Shown here: positions 1 to 5,558 of the stretch, piece by piece | Layout: every line of letters begins with the position of its first letter | Position numbering within the stretch: position 1 is the first letter of the stretch | Assembly (NCBI GenBank): GCA_030611115.1 | Contig: JAUWQK010000022.1 | Coordinates: 1-10,187, forward strand | Source of the DNA: Deltaproteobacteria bacterium | GTDB lineage: Bacteria > Desulfobacterota > Desulfobacteria > Desulfobacterales > ETH-SRB1 | Reading direction: 5' to 3' | Length of the DNA stretch: 10,187 nt | The notes under the pieces: model-generated | What the model was told of the DNA's origin: nothing | Seen by the model: only the letters and a program-made list of their open reading frames with translations | The model's database searches: none | Translations under genes and position numbers: made by a program

Positions 1-523
1 TGAAGGACTTTCGCCCTCTGGCCAGGTTATGAAATTGAAGAAACTCTGCATATGTGAGACCATATACCTTGATTTCAACATATCGGCCGGATAGATATGT
101 TGCCAATTCACCTGAAAGCAGCTTCGCATTACTACCCGTACCATAGATATCAATGTTTCCTTCTGCCTGGAAATTTCTTAATGCCTTCTCGAAACCATCA
201 ATCTCCTGTAACTCATCGATAAAAAGATATAGCCTGCGATCCGACTGCCGGTACGAATTAACATATGCAATCAGGTCTTCTGCAGTACGGATTGCGGCAA
301 ACTCATGCAATTCTTTATTGATGTATATCTGCTGACCTTGAGGGTCCAAAGATGAAATTCGATCCATCAACTGATACAACAAGTAGCTTTTTCCAACACG
401 CCGCTGCCCGACCAGGATTTTCATTATATCCTTGCCGACAAAAGGCATAATCCTTTGGAGATACAAGGGGCGTTCTATGTAAAATGGCATGTCTTTTATC
501 ACTGAGTTCTCTTTAGTATTCAT
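1..523 (-). CDS. AAA_14/DUF4143-type ATPase, 3' end cut by window edge
   Basis: This is the N-terminal 174 residues of a P-loop ATPase read on the minus strand; the rest lies beyond the left edge. Visible motifs are a Walker A (GQRRVGKS, about residues 39-46), a Walker B (LYLFIDELQEI, about 98-108) and a sensor-like TGSNAKLLSG followed by LSGRYVEIKVYGLTYAEFL. This order is typical of the AAA_14 domain that precedes a C-terminal DUF4143 domain. Family members are common accessory ATPases of archaea and anaerobic bacteria, and their substrates are mostly unknown. The start used is the ATG at 523, which has no Shine-Dalgarno. An in-frame GTG at 502 lies 6 nt after AAAGAG and may be the true start, because the predicted promoter would place transcription only a few bases before 523. 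The gene is divergent from the thiamine operon and shows no functional tie to it. The fold assignment is solid; the cellular role is unknown. Confidence 0.85.
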   Translation of the reverse strand, partial: MNTKENSVIKDMPFYIERPLYLQRIMPFVGKDIMKILVGQRRVGKSYLLYQLMDRISSLDPQGQQIYINKELHEFAAIRTAEDLIAYVNSYRQSDRRLYLFIDELQEIDGFEKALRNFQAEGNIDIYGTGSNAKLLSGELATYLSGRYVEIKVYGLTYAEFLQFHNLARGRKSF

Positions 524-533
524 ATTTTTGTTT

Positions 534-561
534 GATATAACATACAAACGAGCCTTGTCAA
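534..561 (-). promoter_or_regulatory. Sigma70-type promoter of the AAA ATPase gene
   Basis: On the minus strand a consensus -35 TTGACA (561-556) is followed after 16 nt by TATATC (539-534), preceded by TG one base upstream as in an extended -10. Initiation would fall near 527, about 4 nt before the ATG at 523. The mRNA would then be almost leaderless, or translation starts at the downstream GTG at 502. Confidence 0.5.
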
Positions 562-581
562 GAAAATCTATTGACTATACT
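555..581 (+). promoter_or_regulatory. Possible promoter of the thiamine operon
   Basis: TTGTCA (555-560) and TATACT (576-581) are separated by a short 15-nt spacer. They would start a transcript near 588, leaving room for the whole TPP aptamer. The -35 overlaps that of the divergent ATPase promoter. A perfect TATAAT at 651-656 is the other obvious -10, but it has no good -35 and would start transcription inside the aptamer. The promoter is therefore not resolved. Confidence 0.25.
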
Positions 582-656
582 AAACACTTTTTCGCTGAAC
601 GAATCATAGGTAAGAATCTACTTGATTATATGAAATAGTTGAGGTAAGTATATAAT

Positions 657-735
657 AATTGCAGGGGTGCCTGTCCGGCTGAGAAAATACCCTTTGAACC
701 TGACCTGGATTATACCAGCGTAGGGAGCGGAAACT
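657..735 (+). ncRNA. TPP (THI-box) riboswitch aptamer
   Basis: The conserved THI-box blocks occur in order: GGGGTGC (664-670), CTGAGA (679-684), ACCCTTTGAACCTGA (689-703), CTGGAT (705-710), then CCAGCGTAGGGA (715-726). GGGGT pairs with ACCC to form P2, a short GCC/GGC stem gives P3, and CTGG/CCAG closes the pyrophosphate-sensing arm. The element sits about 95 nt before the thiD-thiN start and heads a complete set of thiamine genes. The expression platform is the terminator just downstream. Confidence 0.97.
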
Positions 736-757
736 AAAATTTTGTTACGTTTTCATT

Positions 758-801
758 TTCAAAGGGCCATATCTCCAGTAAGGAAGGTATCGGCCTTTTT
801 T
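758..801 (+). terminator. Intrinsic terminator / expression platform of the TPP riboswitch
   Basis: AAAGGGCC (761-768) pairs with GGCCTTTT (792-799) over 8 bp with one G-U. The stem continues as ATATCTCC (769-776) against GGAAGGTAT (782-790), with a bulged A and one G-U, around the loop AGTAA. The hairpin ends in a run of six T (796-801). Its 5' side, TTCAAAGGG (758-766), is also the exact reverse complement of CCCTTTGAA (690-698) in the aptamer core. This gives an alternative antiterminator fold when TPP is absent. Confidence 0.9.
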
Positions 802-828
802 AATTTGCAGCATTGAAGGAGATAAGTC

Positions 829-2178
829 ATGGGCATCAGCAGGGTTTTGACCATCGCCGGATCGGATTCAGGCGGAGGAGCGGGGATACAGGCGGATTTG
901 AAGACTATCACCGTCTTGGGCGGATTCGGGATGAGTGTCATAACTGCTTTGACCGCTCAAAATACTCTTGGCGTACAGGGAGTTTATGAGGTCCCGGAAG
1001 ATTTTGTAGAAAAGCAGTTTGATTCCGTAGCCACAGATATAGGAATTGATGCAGCCAAAACCGGGATGCTGGCCAATTCCAAAATAATAAAAGTAGTTTC
1101 TAAAAAGCTGCGGCAATATGGAATAAACAAGCTCGTTGTAGATCCTGTAATGGTGGCAAAAGGAGGGGCTCCACTTATAGTAAATGAAGCAAAAAAATCC
1201 CTGATAGAAGAACTTTTGCCTTTAGCTCTTATAATTACACCAAACATTCCGGAAGCTGAAGAACTGGCTAAAATCAAGGTATCATCTATTGACGATATGA
1301 AAAAATCAGCCGAAATTATCTGCGGATTAGGGGCAAAAAACGTAGTTGTAAAGGGTGGACATCTTGCCGGCAATCCCGTGGACATTTTGTATGATGGAAA
1401 AAACTTTCACGAGTTTACTTCTGAGAGGATAGATACGAAAAATACTCATGGTACTGGATGTACATTTTCTGCGGCCATTGCTACAAAGCTTGCCGAGGGA
1501 AAATCTGTTTTTGAAGCAGTAAAAACAGCAAAAGAATACACAACTGCCGCCATAAGGTTTTCTTTGAATATAGGCGGCGGACATGGTCCGACAAACCACA
1601 TGGCCCATGTTCTGCAGGAAAGTGAACGATATAACTGTATTCAAAAACTTAAGGCTGCCCTGCAAAGATTAAATGCTGAAAAATGCGGAAATATTATTCC
1701 CGAAGTACAATCAAACCTGGGTTATGCCCTACCCTATGCAAACAAGGCAGAAGACATTGCAGCCATACCGGGGCGAATTATCAGGATTGGAGAAGAGACC
1801 GGAACTTTCGGCGATCTCGCTTTTGGAGCTTCACGCCATATTGCCAACATAATCCTGAGCGCCATGAAATACAATGCGAACTACCGATGCGCTATGAATA
1901 TAAGGTTTTCCGAAGACATTATCAATATATGCATGTCATTGGGATTTGATGTGGATAATTTTGACCGATCTGATGAGCCTGATGATAAAAAGTTTAAAGA
2001 GGGGTATTCTTTAAAATGGGGAATTGATTCCGTACTTTCAAAGAGGAATTCAATACCAGATATAATTTTTGACCGCGGTGATTTAGGCAAGGAGCCGATG
2101 ATAAGAGTTATAGGTAAAAAGCCTGCCGAGGTTGTCGATAAGGTATTGAGTATATCAAAAAGGTTGAAAGTCTTGTAA
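829..2178 (+). CDS. thiDN: Bifunctional HMP/HMP-phosphate kinase and thiamine-phosphate synthase (ThiD-ThiN fusion)
   Basis: This 449-residue fusion protein should phosphorylate 4-amino-5-hydroxymethyl-2-methylpyrimidine to its diphosphate and join it to thiazole phosphate, yielding thiamine phosphate in the cytoplasm. Residues 1-265 are a ribokinase-fold ThiD: AGSDSGGGAGIQAD (10-23), the substrate-site region TALTAQNT (39-46) and the anion-hole motif HGTGCTFSAA (207-216) with the expected catalytic Cys211. Residues 266-449 are a ThiN domain, with PEVQSNLGYALPYA (291-304), FGASRHIANIIL (332-343) and DIIFDRGDLGKEP (411-423). ThiN is the non-orthologous replacement for ThiE in archaea and some bacteria. 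The ATG at 829 follows AAGGAG (816-821) by 7 nt. It is the first gene after the TPP riboswitch, so it should be repressed by TPP. No disruption is seen, and both domains look full length. Confidence 0.95.
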   Translation: MGISRVLTIAGSDSGGGAGIQADLKTITVLGGFGMSVITALTAQNTLGVQGVYEVPEDFVEKQFDSVATDIGIDAAKTGMLANSKIIKVVSKKLRQYGINKLVVDPVMVAKGGAPLIVNEAKKSLIEELLPLALIITPNIPEAEELAKIKVSSIDDMKKSAEIICGLGAKNVVVKGGHLAGNPVDILYDGKNFHEFTSERIDTKNTHGTGCTFSAAIATKLAEGKSVFEAVKTAKEYTTAAIRFSLNIGGGHGPTNHMAHVLQESERYNCIQKLKAALQRLNAEKCGNIIPEVQSNLGYALPYANKAEDIAAIPGRIIRIGEETGTFGDLAFGASRHIANIILSAMKYNANYRCAMNIRFSEDIINICMSLGFDVDNFDRSDEPDDKKFKEGYSLKWGIDSVLSKRNSIPDIIFDRGDLGKEPMIRVIGKKPAEVVDKVLSISKRLKVL

Positions 2179-2206
2179 GTAATTTTTTTTAACTAATTAA
2201 TAAGAT

Positions 2207-2282
2207 AACAGTTATCGGTTGTCGGTTTACAGTTAACAGTTTTATGTTTTGATCAACCGTAAACCGTGAACCGTGAACCGTT
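2207..2282. repeat. Imperfect inverted repeat built of ACCGT(A/G)A heptamers
   Basis: The 28-nt arms at 2207-2234 and 2255-2282 are reverse complements at 22 of 28 positions around a 20-nt loop. The right arm is a near-tandem series of aaccgtgaaccgt units; the left arm carries the complementary cggtt units. It lies in the 129-bp gap between thiD-thiN and thi4, after a run of T with no terminator stem. It could fold as an RNA hairpin that modulates or stabilises the operon transcript. It resembles a dispersed intergenic repeat. Confidence 0.7.
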
Positions 2283-2307
2283 ACTTAAAAAGGAGTGTAA
2301 TAATATT

Positions 2308-3114
2308 ATGGCATTAAATGAGGTTATAATAACCAAAGCAATAATAGACCGTTTTTCACAAAAATTTCTGGAATATACAGAGGTTGATACTGCAATCGTC
2401 GGCGGAGGCCCATCCGGACTTGTAGCAGCGTATTTTCTGGCAAAAGCCGGAAAAAAAGTAGCTCTTTATGAACGCAAGTTAAGTATAGGCGGCGGAATGT
2501 GGGGCGGCGGAATGATGTTTAACGAAATAGTGGTACAAAAAGAAGGCAAAGAAGTACTGGATATTTTTGATATAAAAACAAGAGAATATCAGCCGGGATA
2601 TTTTACAGCAGACGCCGTTGAATCCATTAGCACGATATGCTCATATGCAACTAAGGCTGGGGCAAAAATCTTTAATTGTATGAGTGTGGAAGACGTTGTA
2701 ATTCGGGAAAATCGTGTTATCGGCCTTGTCATTACATGGTCACCTGTGGAAATGGCGGGACTTCATGTTGACCCCCTTACGATTATGGCAAAAAATGTTG
2801 TTGAGGCAACAGGACATGCAACGGAAATACTTAATGTTATTGAGCGAAAAGCAGATATGAAGTTAAATACTGAAAGCGGGGGAGTAATGGGCGAACGGTC
2901 CATGTGGGCAGAGAAGGCAGAAAAACTGACAATTGAAAATACCAGAGAAATCTGCCCGGGCGTATATGTCGCAGGAATGTCGGCAAACGCCGCTTTTGGT
3001 GGCCCAAGAATGGGGCCAATCTTCGGAGGAATGCTTCTCTCAGGAAAGAAAGTAGCAGAGCTTATTATTGCAAAAGACTTAACACTTAAGTTTTTTGAAA
3101 AAAATTCTCTTTGA
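2308..3114 (+). CDS. thi4: Archaeal-type (sulfide-dependent) thiazole synthase Thi4
   Basis: This 268-residue Thi4-family protein should make the adenylated carboxythiazole precursor of thiamine from NAD, glycine and sulfur. The dinucleotide-binding motif AIVGGGPSG (29-37) and [11 protein letters not shown] (61-71) lie near the N-terminus, and [20 protein letters not shown] (227-246) is the typical C-terminal flavin-fold signature. In the segment [10 protein letters not shown] (147-156), His153 occupies the position where yeast Thi4 has the Cys that donates its sulfur and inactivates itself. His at this site marks the methanogen-type enzymes that use free sulfide with iron and turn over repeatedly. 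The chosen ATG at 2308 follows AAGGAG (2290-2295). A longer reading from a GTG at 2266 would begin inside the inverted repeat and lacks its own ribosome binding site. The gene sits between thiD-thiN and thiC and replaces ThiG/ThiS/ThiH/ThiF. Confidence 0.93.
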   Translation: MALNEVIITKAIIDRFSQKFLEYTEVDTAIVGGGPSGLVAAYFLAKAGKKVALYERKLSIGGGMWGGGMMFNEIVVQKEGKEVLDIFDIKTREYQPGYFTADAVESISTICSYATKAGAKIFNCMSVEDVVIRENRVIGLVITWSPVEMAGLHVDPLTIMAKNVVEATGHATEILNVIERKADMKLNTESGGVMGERSMWAEKAEKLTIENTREICPGVYVAGMSANAAFGGPRMGPIFGGMLLSGKKVAELIIAKDLTLKFFEKNSL

Positions 3115-3153
3115 AAGACCTTGTTACAACTTTGTAAAACGGAGATATAAATT

Positions 3154-4431
3154 ATGACTCAATTAGAAATGGCCCGTAAAAATAAAATCTCAGAAGAAAT
3201 GGAGATCTGTGCCGAATATGAAGGAGTTGACCCTGAATTCATTCGCAAGGGAGTTGAAGATGGTAATATAGTAGTAATAAGAAACAAAAAGCACAAATCC
3301 ATTTCACCTCTCGCAATTGGCAAGGGTTTAAAAACAAAAGTCAACGCCAATATCGGAACGTCAAAAGACCGTACAGATGTTGACCAGGAACTCAATAAGG
3401 TAAGAGTATCTATTGCCGCCGGAGCAGATACTATTATGGATCTCTCTACAGGCGGCGATATCAAAGCGATAAGAAAAGCAATTATCAAAGAATCATCATT
3501 GGTAATTGGAACAGTACCTATATATCAGGCGGCAGTTAAGATGCTTAATTCTAATAAAGCTATCGTTGAAATGACCGCTGAAGACATGTTCGGGGTCATA
3601 GAAGAAAATGGTGAAGACGGTGTAGATTTCGTTACAGTTCATTGCGGAATAACAAAAAAAAGTATTGGCTGCCTTGAAATTGGAGGGCGTCATTTAGGCA
3701 TTGTCAGCAGAGGAGGATCTTTTTTAGCTAATTGGATAAGATGTAACAAAAGAGAAAATCCTCTCTACGAACAATATGACAAGTTGCTCGAAATAGCTAA
3801 ACGTTACGACATGGTCCTCAGTCTCGGCGATGGTTTGAGGCCGGGATGTATTGCCGATGCAACTGACAGAGCACAGATCGAAGAACTGATAACCCTTGGC
3901 GAACTTACAAAAAGAGCAAGAGATCAGGGCGTTCAGGTTATGATTGAAGGCCCCGGACATATTCCAATCAGAGAAATTAAGGCTAATGTTGAGCTGGAAA
4001 AAAGTCTTTGTCAGGGAGCTCCATTCTATGTACTTGGTCCGATTCCCACAGACATAGCGCCTGGCTATGACCATATTACTGCCGCTATTGGAGGAGCTAT
4101 TGCCGGATCAGCCGGCGCAGACTTCCTGTGTTATGTTACTCCGGCGGAGCATTTAAGACTACCTACTATAGAAGATGTAAAAGAAGGTATAATTGCTTCA
4201 AAAATTGCCGCACACATTGCAGACATCGCAAAGGGAGTTCCCGGCGCAATTGAAAAAGATTTACTCATGGCAAAATACAGAGATGAATTCAACTGGGAAG
4301 GTCAGGTAAACATTTCTATAGACCCTGAAAAAGTAAGGGCATGTCTGGAAACCAGCGAAAGTGCCGGCAAAGAAGGCTGTACCATGTGTGGTGAGTTTTG
4401 TGCGATTAAACTGGGGAAAATAAATAGTTAG
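3154..4431 (+). CDS. thiC: Phosphomethylpyrimidine synthase ThiC (short form)
   Basis: ThiC is a radical SAM enzyme that rearranges aminoimidazole ribotide into 4-amino-5-hydroxymethyl-2-methylpyrimidine phosphate. At 425 residues this is the short form, without the N-terminal extension of the enterobacterial enzyme. Family hallmarks are KVNANIGTS (about 62-70), AAGADTIMDLSTGGD (about 88-102), VTVHCGI, SRGGSFLANW, DGLRPGC, EGPGHIP and GPIPTDIAPGYDHITAAIGG. The C-terminal cluster motif reads C409-T-M-C412-G-E-F-C416, i.e. CX2CX3C, one residue shorter than the CX2CX4C usually quoted for the family. GGAG (3141-3144) precedes the ATG by 9 nt, and the gap to thi4 is 39 nt, so it is the last gene of the riboswitch-led operon. 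The related lower-ligand enzyme BzaF/HbiS is an alternative from sequence alone, but the thiamine context argues for ThiC. Confidence 0.93.
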   Translation: MTQLEMARKNKISEEMEICAEYEGVDPEFIRKGVEDGNIVVIRNKKHKSISPLAIGKGLKTKVNANIGTSKDRTDVDQELNKVRVSIAAGADTIMDLSTGGDIKAIRKAIIKESSLVIGTVPIYQAAVKMLNSNKAIVEMTAEDMFGVIEENGEDGVDFVTVHCGITKKSIGCLEIGGRHLGIVSRGGSFLANWIRCNKRENPLYEQYDKLLEIAKRYDMVLSLGDGLRPGCIADATDRAQIEELITLGELTKRARDQGVQVMIEGPGHIPIREIKANVELEKSLCQGAPFYVLGPIPTDIAPGYDHITAAIGGAIAGSAGADFLCYVTPAEHLRLPTIEDVKEGIIASKIAAHIADIAKGVPGAIEKDLLMAKYRDEFNWEGQVNISIDPEKVRACLETSESAGKEGCTMCGEFCAIKLGKINS

Positions 4432-4432
4432 C

Positions 4433-4451
4433 GCCTCGCTACCTGCGAGGC
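4433..4451. terminator. GC-rich hairpin after thiC, possible bidirectional terminator
   Basis: GCCTCGC (4433-4439) and GCGAGGC (4445-4451) form a perfect 7-bp stem with a 5-nt loop, starting 2 nt after the thiC stop. No T-run follows on the plus strand; a second weak stem (GCCGC 4454-4458 / GCGGC 4472-4476) is followed by ATACATTTTT. Read on the minus strand, the first hairpin is followed by a moderately T-rich stretch and would suit the small ORF at 4466-4582. Terminator activity is likely but not clear-cut. Confidence 0.45.
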
Positions 4452-4465
4452 CCGCCGCCCGGCTT

Positions 4466-4582
4466 TCAATTGCGGCATACATTTTTATTCGCTTTAGCCA
4501 GCCATTCCATTAATCTATTCCACCAGCTTTTCTTCTTGATAAGCTCACTTGAATTTTTGAGCGGTGATATTTTATTGTTCAT
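4466..4582 (-). CDS. Possible small cationic Trp-rich peptide, 38 residues
   Basis: I do not recognise this gene with certainty. The minus-strand reading has an ATG at 4582, 38 codons and a TGA at 4466-4468. The peptide begins MNNKISPLKNSSELIKKK, followed by SWWNRLMEWLAKANKN and VCRN. It has nine Lys/Arg and two acidic residues, three Trp and one Cys at position 36. Residues 13-31 would form an amphipathic helix with L14, I15, W20, W21, L24, M25, W27 and L28 on the apolar side. The composition looks protein-like rather than random. There is no strong ribosome binding site (only AGG about 10 nt upstream), and a palindromic repeat begins 22 bp before the start, so expression is uncertain. It lies between convergent thiC and znuB, and no modifying enzyme or exporter is nearby. 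Confidence 0.4.
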   Translation of the reverse strand: MNNKISPLKNSSELIKKKSWWNRLMEWLAKANKNVCRN

Positions 4583-4603
4583 AAAGAATTGCCTGTTTTA
4601 ACC

Positions 4604-4747
4604 GTAACTTCTCAATAAGTTCTGACACCAAACGTCATTCCCGTGAAAACGGGAATCCAGAAAATCCGAAAAAGCACTGGATTCCAGCCTTCGCGAGAAT
4701 GACGATAAAAATTTTTAAAAAGTTGCCTGAACTTATTGAGAAGCTAC
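4604..4747. repeat. 144-bp nested palindromic repeat element
   Basis: The outer terminal repeats, GTAACTTCTCAATAAGTTC (4604-4622) and its reverse complement (4729-4747), match at 18 of 19 positions. Nested inside are 28-nt arms (4633-4660 and 4677-4704) of the CGTCATTCCCG...CGGGAATCCAG type, reverse complements at 23 of 28 positions. The left one forms its own ATTCCCGT/ACGGGAAT hairpin. It ends 7 bp from the znuB stop codon. It has no coding capacity and resembles dispersed, non-autonomous intergenic repeats. As RNA it would fold into a long hairpin that could end or protect transcripts of the convergent operons. Confidence 0.85.
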
Positions 4748-4754
4748 TTAATTT

Positions 4755-5558
4755 CTATCTCTGAAACCGGCCGACTATAAATAATATAAAAAAAATAATG
4801 GTCGATAATATTACAATGGTTGCGCCTGATGCAAGGTCTGCATAATATGAAAATAACAGTCCTCCTACCGTGGATATCAAAGCAACTGCTATGGCAATTG
4901 CAATCATTGGAATATAGCGATCAGTTATTTGTGAAGCTGCTGCTCCGGGTATTACAAGAAGAGCTGAGACAAGAATTATTCCTATAATTTTCATGCTGAT
5001 TACAACTGACACAGCAAGTATTGTAAGAAAGAAATGATCAAGAAAAGCCACCGGCATTCCGCTAACGAGCGCAACTTCTCTGTCAAATGAAACAAACAGC
5101 AATTCCTTGAAAAGTAAAAAAATGGATATGAGGACAAAACCGCCCAACAATGCAATAATTATTAAATCGTTACTGGTAATTGCGAGTATGTTACCAAAAA
5201 GATATCCGAAAAGATCTACATTGTATTGATCTGACAGGCCAATAAAAACAACCCCAAGCGCCATGGCAAAAGCAAAAAAGATTCCTATGGCTGTGTCAGC
5301 GCTTAATTTTCCATGCCTGCCTATGTAGCCAATTGCATTAGAGACAGCTATTGCAAACACAATAGCTGTAAGTGTAGGGGATATACCGAGAAGAAATCCC
5401 AGGGCAATGCCGCCGAATGCTGAATGCGCCACACCAACCCCCACAAATGATAAACGACGAAGCACAACAAAAAATGACACTACAGCAAGAACCGGGCTCA
5501 ACATTATTCCGGCCATAAAGGCATTTCGCATAAATTCAAAGTTAAAAATTTCAATCAT
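4755..5558 (-). CDS. znuB: Zinc ABC transporter permease ZnuB (ABC-3 family)
   Basis: A 267-residue, very hydrophobic protein with about eight predicted membrane segments, it forms the inner-membrane channel of a metal importer. Family features include RRLSFVGVGVAHSAFGGIALG (about 34-54, split by a short loop), ADTAIGIFFAFAMALGVV (87-104), SFDREVALVSGMP (157-169), the coupling region facing the ATPase, and VSALLVIPGAAA (197-208). The start chosen is the ATG at 5558. It overlaps the znuC stop as ATGATTGA (8 bp) and has AAGAAG about 10 nt upstream, indicating translational coupling. Earlier in-frame ATGs at 5567 and 5612 would lie deeper inside znuC and have poorer ribosome binding sites. The His-rich partner binding protein favours zinc over manganese, though the ABC-3 family serves both. 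Confidence 0.92.
   Translation of the reverse strand: MIEIFNFEFMRNAFMAGIMLSPVLAVVSFFVVLRRLSFVGVGVAHSAFGGIALGFLLGISPTLTAIVFAIAVSNAIGYIGRHGKLSADTAIGIFFAFAMALGVVFIGLSDQYNVDLFGYLFGNILAITSNDLIIIALLGGFVLISIFLLFKELLFVSFDREVALVSGMPVAFLDHFFLTILAVSVVISMKIIGIILVSALLVIPGAAASQITDRYIPMIAIAIAVALISTVGGLLFSYYADLASGATIVILSTIIFFILFIVGRFQR

Noticed and set aside
651..656. TATAAT as the -10 of the thiamine operon
   Set aside because: Transcription would start around 663, which removes the 5' side of the aptamer. No -35 is found at suitable spacing.
984..1385. 133-residue minus-strand ORF inside thiD-thiN
   Set aside because: It is an antisense shadow of a clearly conserved kinase domain, with no ribosome binding site or recognisable feature.
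2266..2307. N-terminal extension of Thi4 from a GTG at 2266
   Set aside because: The 14 extra codons fall within the inverted repeat, have no ribosome binding site, and do not resemble family N-termini. The ATG at 2308 has AAGGAG upstream.
3154..4431. BzaF/HbiS (cobamide lower-ligand enzyme) instead of ThiC
   Set aside because: The families are close, but this gene is the third of a TPP-riboswitch operon with thiD-thiN and thi4, and no cobamide genes are visible.
4261..4482. 73-residue minus-strand ORF overlapping the end of thiC
   Set aside because: Most of it is antisense to conserved thiC codons, and the translation shows no domain or motif. The 38-residue frame beside it is more protein-like.
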